A stretch of 8,398 nucleotides of DNA. Source: Bacteroidales bacterium. GTDB taxonomy: Bacteria > Bacteroidota > Bacteroidia > Bacteroidales > JAADJA01. The DNA lies in the NCBI GenBank assembly GCA_029934735.1, contig JAOZLR010000099.1:1-8398 (forward strand), given 5' to 3'. Within the stretch, counting starts at the first letter, position 1. Each line of letters begins with the position of its first letter. Positions 4,314 to 8,398 of the stretch are shown piece by piece. Both the position numbers and the translations under genes were made by a program. The notes under the pieces are model-generated. The model had not been told where the DNA came from. It ran no database searches and saw only the letters and a list, made by a program, of their open reading frames with translations.

Positions 4314-7250
4314 ATGTACATAAACTGCCACTCATACTACAGCTTACGCTACGGCACACTGTCAATTGAGAAATTGATAGAAACAGCCAGAGAACATAAT
4401 GTTGATGCTTTAGCTTTGACCGACATCAATAATTCAACGGGAATGATATCTTTTGTGAAGCAGTGTCGCAAAAATGGGATTAAACCCATAGCAGGAATTG
4501 AAATACGAAACAGAAACAAGCACCTCTACATCTTAATAGCTCGTAATAATCAAGGATTCAAAGAAGTGAATGATTTTGTCACATTTCAGAATCTCAACAA
4601 AAAGGAGTATCCCGAAACTGCTCCAAAACTGGAAAATGTTTTTGTAATTTATCCTTTTGGAAGTAGAGATGCCAATAGGCTTGCAGAGAATGAATTTGTC
4701 GGTGTCAGGCCATTTGAGGTCTTGAAATTGTTCACATCTGACTACTTGAAAGATATTCCGAAACTCGTTATCAGTCAGCCTGTTACTTTTAATGATGAAA
4801 CGGGATATGAACTTCACAAAAATTTGCGCGCAGTTGATAACAATACTCTTATTAGCAAGCTTACACCTGAGATGGTTGCACATAAGTCAGAAGTGATGAT
4901 GCCGGTTGACAAGTTGTTAAAATATTACGAAAGATATCCTGAAATAGTCAGAAATACGGAAAAGCTTATTAATCGGTGCGAAATAGATTTTGATTTTAAC
5001 ACATTAAAAAACAAAATGGCGTTCACCGGAAATATTGAAGATGACAAAACTCTCCTTCGCAAGTTGGCTTTTGATGGACTTGAATGTCGCTACGGAAGAC
5101 AAAATAGGGTGGCCCGTGAGCGTGTTGAAAAGGAGTTGGGGATAATTTTTAAGTTGGGATTTTCTGCATATTTTCTCATTACCTGGGATATTATACGCTA
5201 CTCAATGTCGAGGGGATTTTATCATGTAGGGAGAGGTAGTGGCGCAAATAGTGTTGTTGCCTACTGTTTGAAAATCACTGATGTTGACCCCATTGATCTA
5301 AACCTTTACTTTGAGCGTTTTATTAATCCCAAACGCACAAGTCCGCCTGATTTTGATATTGATTATTCGTGGCGCGAGCGAGAGGATGTGCAGGATTATA
5401 TCTTCAAGCGATACGGTCACGAGCACACTGCGCTTCTTGGTGCAACATCCACTTTCAAAAAGAGGTCAATCTTCAGGGAACTTGGAAAGGTGCATGGCCT
5501 GCCTAAGGTTGAAATTGACGCTTTGGTTGAAAATCCACAGGCAGATACAAACCGGAATCTAATAACAGAAAAAATATTTCAAATGTCGGAGCAGCTTGCT
5601 GGATTCCCTAACCTGCGAAGCATACACGCTGGTGGAATTCTGATTTCCGAAAAGCCTATAACATATTATACCGCTCTTGATCTGCCACCAAAAGGTTTTC
5701 TTACGACACAATGGGATATGTATGTTGCTGAAGGCATTGGATTTGAGAAACTTGATATTCTTAGCCAGCGCGGAATCGGACATATTCGTGATGCGGCTGA
5801 GATAATTCTGAAAAACAGGGGTATTAAAGTTGATGTGCACAATGTTGACAAATTTAAAAAAGATAAACGGGTAAAGCAGCAGTTGAAAAGAGGAGAGACT
5901 ATCGGCTGTTTTTACATCGAGAGTCCTGCAATGCGCGGGTTGCTAAAGAAATTGCATTGTGATAATTATCTTACTTTGGTAGCTGCCAGTTCTATAATTC
6001 GTCCGGGAGTGGCCCGTTCCGGAATGATGAAGGAATATATCAAACGGTTTCACAATCCTGATAAAATAGAATACCTTCATCCTGTTATGAAAGATCAGCT
6101 TAAAGAGACTTTCGGTGTGATGGTTTATCAGGAAGATGTGCTGAAAGTTTGTCATCATTTTGCCGGCCTCGACCTTGCCGATGCTGATGTGCTGCGACGG
6201 GCAATGAGCGGAAAATACAGGGGTAATACAGAGATGATGCATATTGTGGAGAAATTTTTTAGCAATTGCAGAGCTAAAGGTTATCCCGATACATTGACAA
6301 AAGAGGTATGGAGGCAAATTGAATCTTTTGCAGGATACTCTTTTTCAAAAGCTCATTCTGCTTCTTATGCTGTCGAAAGCTTTCAGAGCCTTTATCTGAA
6401 AGCCTGGTTTCCGCTTGAATTTATTACTGCTGTGATTAATAATTTCGGTGGATTTTACCATACGTGGGTCTATTTTAATGAAGCCCGTCGGCAGGGAGCA
6501 AATATAGAACTTCCATGCGTGAACAACAGTAAATTCCTGACAACCATTAAAGGAAAAAGTATTTATATAGGCTTTATTCATATTGCAAATTTTGAAAATA
6601 AAACCGGCAGGCAAATTCAGGCTGAGCGTGAGTGCAACGGAAGGTTTCGTAGCCTGGAAGATTTTGTCTTGCGGATTCCGGTTGGAATCGAACAACTTAT
6701 CCTTCTTATCAGAGTAAATGCTTTCAGGTTTACAGCCAAATCCAAAGCAGAGCTTTTATGGGAGGTTCATTTGCTTATAAATAAGAATACCCCCAAAAAC
6801 GATAAGTCTCTTTTCTACACTCCTCCAAAACAATTCACCTTGCCAAAATTAGAGCACAGTAGCGTGGAAGATGCCTATGATGAGATTGAATTGCTGGGCT
6901 TTCCTGTTACTCTGCCATATTTCGACTTACTAAAAACAAAATTCAGAGGAGAGCTTATGGCAAAAGATATGATTCACAATGTCGGGAAGAAAGTTAGGCT
7001 GGTAGGGCATCTCGTAACCCTGAAATATGTAAGGACGGTGAAAAATGAGTGGATGCATTTCGGAACTTTTTTCGATGCGAAAGGTGAGTTTTTTGACACT
7101 GTTCATTTTCCTAACTCGTTAAAGAACTACCCTTTCAAAGGCAAAGGTCTCTATCTGATGTTTGGCGAAATAACCCAGGAATTTGGGTTTGCAACCTTAA
7201 CTGTTGAAAAATTGGCAAAACTTCCTTTGAAGAGTGATCCGAGGGAGTAG
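4314..7250 (+). CDS. dnaE: Short DnaE-type DNA polymerase III alpha subunit, probable error-prone/translesion paralogue
   Basis: Seen, 978 aa, versus about 1160 for replicative DnaE. The N-terminal PHP domain (1 to about 235) has a degraded metal site: Asn4 replaces the first His of HxHS and Ile38 replaces His of LTDHGN, while H6 and D37 remain. The C-family palm and fingers are intact: GRGSG (306-310), PDFDID with catalytic D348 and D350, FEKLDILS with the third Asp D481, RPG (563-565), and FAGYSFSKAHSASYA (672-686). A helix-hairpin-helix region (about 730-805) and an OB fold (about 885-970) end the protein. The tau-binding C-terminal domain is absent, and no convincing clamp pentapeptide is seen where one would be expected (near TPPKQFTLPKL, 836-846). 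It lacks the DnaE2 signature ESH, so it is not a close DnaE2/ImuC. Inference: it works with the upstream DinB in damage tolerance, not as the main replicase. Confidence 0.9.
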   Translation: MYINCHSYYSLRYGTLSIEKLIETAREHNVDALALTDINNSTGMISFVKQCRKNGIKPIAGIEIRNRNKHLYILIARNNQGFKEVNDFVTFQNLNKKEYPETAPKLENVFVIYPFGSRDANRLAENEFVGVRPFEVLKLFTSDYLKDIPKLVISQPVTFNDETGYELHKNLRAVDNNTLISKLTPEMVAHKSEVMMPVDKLLKYYERYPEIVRNTEKLINRCEIDFDFNTLKNKMAFTGNIEDDKTLLRKLAFDGLECRYGRQNRVARERVEKELGIIFKLGFSAYFLITWDIIRYSMSRGFYHVGRGSGANSVVAYCLKITDVDPIDLNLYFERFINPKRTSPPDFDIDYSWREREDVQDYIFKRYGHEHTALLGATSTFKKRSIFRELGKVHGLPKVEIDALVENPQADTNRNLITEKIFQMSEQLAGFPNLRSIHAGGILISEKPITYYTALDLPPKGFLTTQWDMYVAEGIGFEKLDILSQRGIGHIRDAAEIILKNRGIKVDVHNVDKFKKDKRVKQQLKRGETIGCFYIESPAMRGLLKKLHCDNYLTLVAASSIIRPGVARSGMMKEYIKRFHNPDKIEYLHPVMKDQLKETFGVMVYQEDVLKVCHHFAGLDLADADVLRRAMSGKYRGNTEMMHIVEKFFSNCRAKGYPDTLTKEVWRQIESFAGYSFSKAHSASYAVESFQSLYLKAWFPLEFITAVINNFGGFYHTWVYFNEARRQGANIELPCVNNSKFLTTIKGKSIYIGFIHIANFENKTGRQIQAERECNGRFRSLEDFVLRIPVGIEQLILLIRVNAFRFTAKSKAELLWEVHLLINKNTPKNDKSLFYTPPKQFTLPKLEHSSVEDAYDEIELLGFPVTLPYFDLLKTKFRGELMAKDMIHNVGKKVRLVGHLVTLKYVRTVKNEWMHFGTFFDAKGEFFDTVHFPNSLKNYPFKGKGLYLMFGEITQEFGFATLTVEKLAKLPLKSDPRE

Positions 7251-7322
7251 TAGTGTGTAAATATATACATTTATACATATAAAGAAGTTGCCAAAATAAT
7301 AATGAAAATAATGGTGACAAGT

Positions 7323-7354
7323 TTTGGTAAAGTTATAAATCATTTGTAACTTTG
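7323..7354 (+). promoter_or_regulatory. Bacteroidetes consensus promoter (TTTG-N20-TAACTTTG) for the surface protein
   Basis: The -33 element TTTG (7323-7326) is followed after exactly 20 bp by TAACTTTG (7347-7354), a full match to TAnnTTTG. Both sequence and spacing fit the phylum's housekeeping promoter. A transcript would start near 7360 with a leader of about 35 nt before the ATG at 7396. It shows that the surface protein gene is transcribed separately from dnaE. Confidence 0.8.
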
Positions 7355-7395
7355 TCACGATAAGTAGCAAATTGTGAGGTTCTCAAATTGAAATT

Positions 7396-8398
7396 ATGAA
7401 AAGGTTATTTCTTCTTGTAATGCTTACTGTTGTCGCAGTTTTTAGTGTCTTTTCACAAGTTCCGCAATCATTTAGGTATCAGGCTATTGCTAAAAACTCA
7501 GAAGGTGAGGTAATTGGGAATAAGAACTTATCTTTTCAAGTTAGTGTTTTGGTAGATAGTATTAACGGAGTAGCAGTTTATAGTGAGATTCACAATGTTG
7601 TAAGTAATCAGTCTGGGATGGTTAATCTTAATATCGGTGCAGGTATTGTTATAGCAGGTGATTTTACTACAATAAATTGGTCTGACCATTATTGTTATCT
7701 TAAAACGGAGATGGATACTGCCGGAGGTAGTAATTATCAATTTATGGGGACATCACAATTATTGTCTGTTCCATATTCACTTACTGCAAACAGAACAAGA
7801 AGTATAATTGTTGTTGATTCTGTAAGCGATCGAGATAATATTGTATCGCCCTTGATAGGTGAGTTTGTATTTGTTTTGGAAAACAATGGATTATACTTGT
7901 GGCGAGGCGATTACTGGAAATCTTTTAGTGGCTGTGCTCCTATGCCATCAGTAGCAAATGCTGGAAAGGATACTGTTCTTTATGGCACTCTAAATGAGCA
8001 ATTTACTATACAATTGAATGGTAATATTCCTGAATATGGAACAGGTGCCTGGAGTATTGTCTCAGGTGATGGTGGATTAATTGTATCTTTAAATGATCCT
8101 AAATCTAATTTTAACGGAATTATAGGTAATCAATATGTCGTTGGCTGGAGAATTAAAACTGTGTGTGATTTTACATATGATGAAAAGAGTGTACTTACAT
8201 TTGAAGATTGTGGATTACTTACAGATTCCAGGGATGGGAAGACTTATCATACGGTTAAAATTGATACAATGTGCTGGATGGCTGAAAATTTAAATATCGG
8301 AACAAGAATAGATGGTTCTGTCGAACAGGTTGAGAATTCAATAATTGAAAAGTATTGTTACGATGATAGCGAAACAAACTGCGATGTGTATGGAGGCC
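7396..8398 (+). CDS. Secreted surface protein with Bacteroidetes N-terminal module and FISUMP-type domain, partial at 3' end
   Basis: Seen: 334 codons, open at the window edge. MKRLFLLVMLTVVAVFSVFS is a Sec signal peptide with probable cleavage before Q21. Residues 22-132 match a module frequent in Bacteroidota secreted proteins (PQSFRYQAIAKNSEGEVI at the start, QLLSVPYSLTAN at the end). Residues about 185-270 resemble an immunoglobulin/PKD-like stretch opening with VANAGKDT. From 272 the FISUMP pattern begins: DSRDGKTYHTVKIDTMCWMAENLN, followed by EKYCYDD near 318. There is no Shine-Dalgarno; the start is set by the signal peptide and the promoter. FISUMP is a domain name from Fibrobacter paralogues with no established activity. 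Many relatives carry a C-terminal sorting signal or anchor, which would lie outside the window. It is functionally unrelated to the DNA-repair genes. Confidence 0.88.
   Translation, partial: MKRLFLLVMLTVVAVFSVFSQVPQSFRYQAIAKNSEGEVIGNKNLSFQVSVLVDSINGVAVYSEIHNVVSNQSGMVNLNIGAGIVIAGDFTTINWSDHYCYLKTEMDTAGGSNYQFMGTSQLLSVPYSLTANRTRSIIVVDSVSDRDNIVSPLIGEFVFVLENNGLYLWRGDYWKSFSGCAPMPSVANAGKDTVLYGTLNEQFTIQLNGNIPEYGTGAWSIVSGDGGLIVSLNDPKSNFNGIIGNQYVVGWRIKTVCDFTYDEKSVLTFEDCGLLTDSRDGKTYHTVKIDTMCWMAENLNIGTRIDGSVEQVENSIIEKYCYDDSETNCDVYGG

Noticed and set aside
7251..7320. Intrinsic terminator after dnaE
   Set aside because: The ATATATACATTTATACATAT stretch has only poor symmetry and no GC stem or U-tract.
1..8398. 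CRISPR arrays, tRNA or rRNA genes, prophage genes
   Set aside because: No regularly spaced repeats, no RNA gene signatures and no phage structural or integrase genes are visible. The S24 protein alone is not evidence of a prophage.

Overview
The window reads as a Bacteroidota (Bacteroidetes) chromosome segment. Three things point there: a moderate-to-low GC content with no Shine-Dalgarno sequences, a clear Bacteroidetes-type promoter (TTTG-N20-TAACTTTG at 7323-7354), and a secreted protein with the N-terminal module and FISUMP-type motif common in that phylum. The genus cannot be fixed from sequence alone.

Layout. Minus strand, 1-991: the start-proximal part of a DEDDh 3'-5' exonuclease fused to a GIY-YIG nuclease, read from a TTG start and cut by the window edge. 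992-1376 is non-coding and repeat-rich. It holds a 176-bp MITE-like element (15-bp perfect terminal inverted repeats, 8-bp flanking direct repeat) inserted 12 bp upstream of the exonuclease start. Minus strand, 1377-2595: a two-gene unit encoding a four-helix-bundle protein and, 4 bp downstream, an XRE-HTH/S24 LexA-like self-cleaving repressor. 2596-2814 is a divergent control region with two dyad operators of identical design. Plus strand: a Y-family polymerase (DinB type, 2815-3960), a 353-bp gap carrying a second copy of the structured repeat found inside the MITE-like element, then a short DnaE-type polymerase (978 aa, 4314-7250). The window ends in the first third or more of a secreted surface protein (7396 onward).

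How it fits together. The repressor, DinB and short DnaE resemble a damage-inducible translesion synthesis cassette. They are analogous to, but not the same as, the lexA-imuA-imuB-dnaE2 cassette of Proteobacteria and Actinobacteria. Here the Y-family enzyme keeps its catalytic acidic residues (ImuB does not) and carries the only recognisable clamp-binding motif. The DnaE lacks a recognisable clamp motif and the C-terminal tau-binding region. No RecA-like ImuA is present; a four-helix-bundle protein of unknown role sits with the repressor instead. Regulation by the S24 repressor through the twin operators is inferred from position and symmetry.

The most interesting non-coding signals are the twin TGATTA-N5-TAATC operators, the MITE-like element at the exonuclease start, and a 92-bp two-part palindromic repeat present in two diverged copies whose substitutions preserve base pairing.
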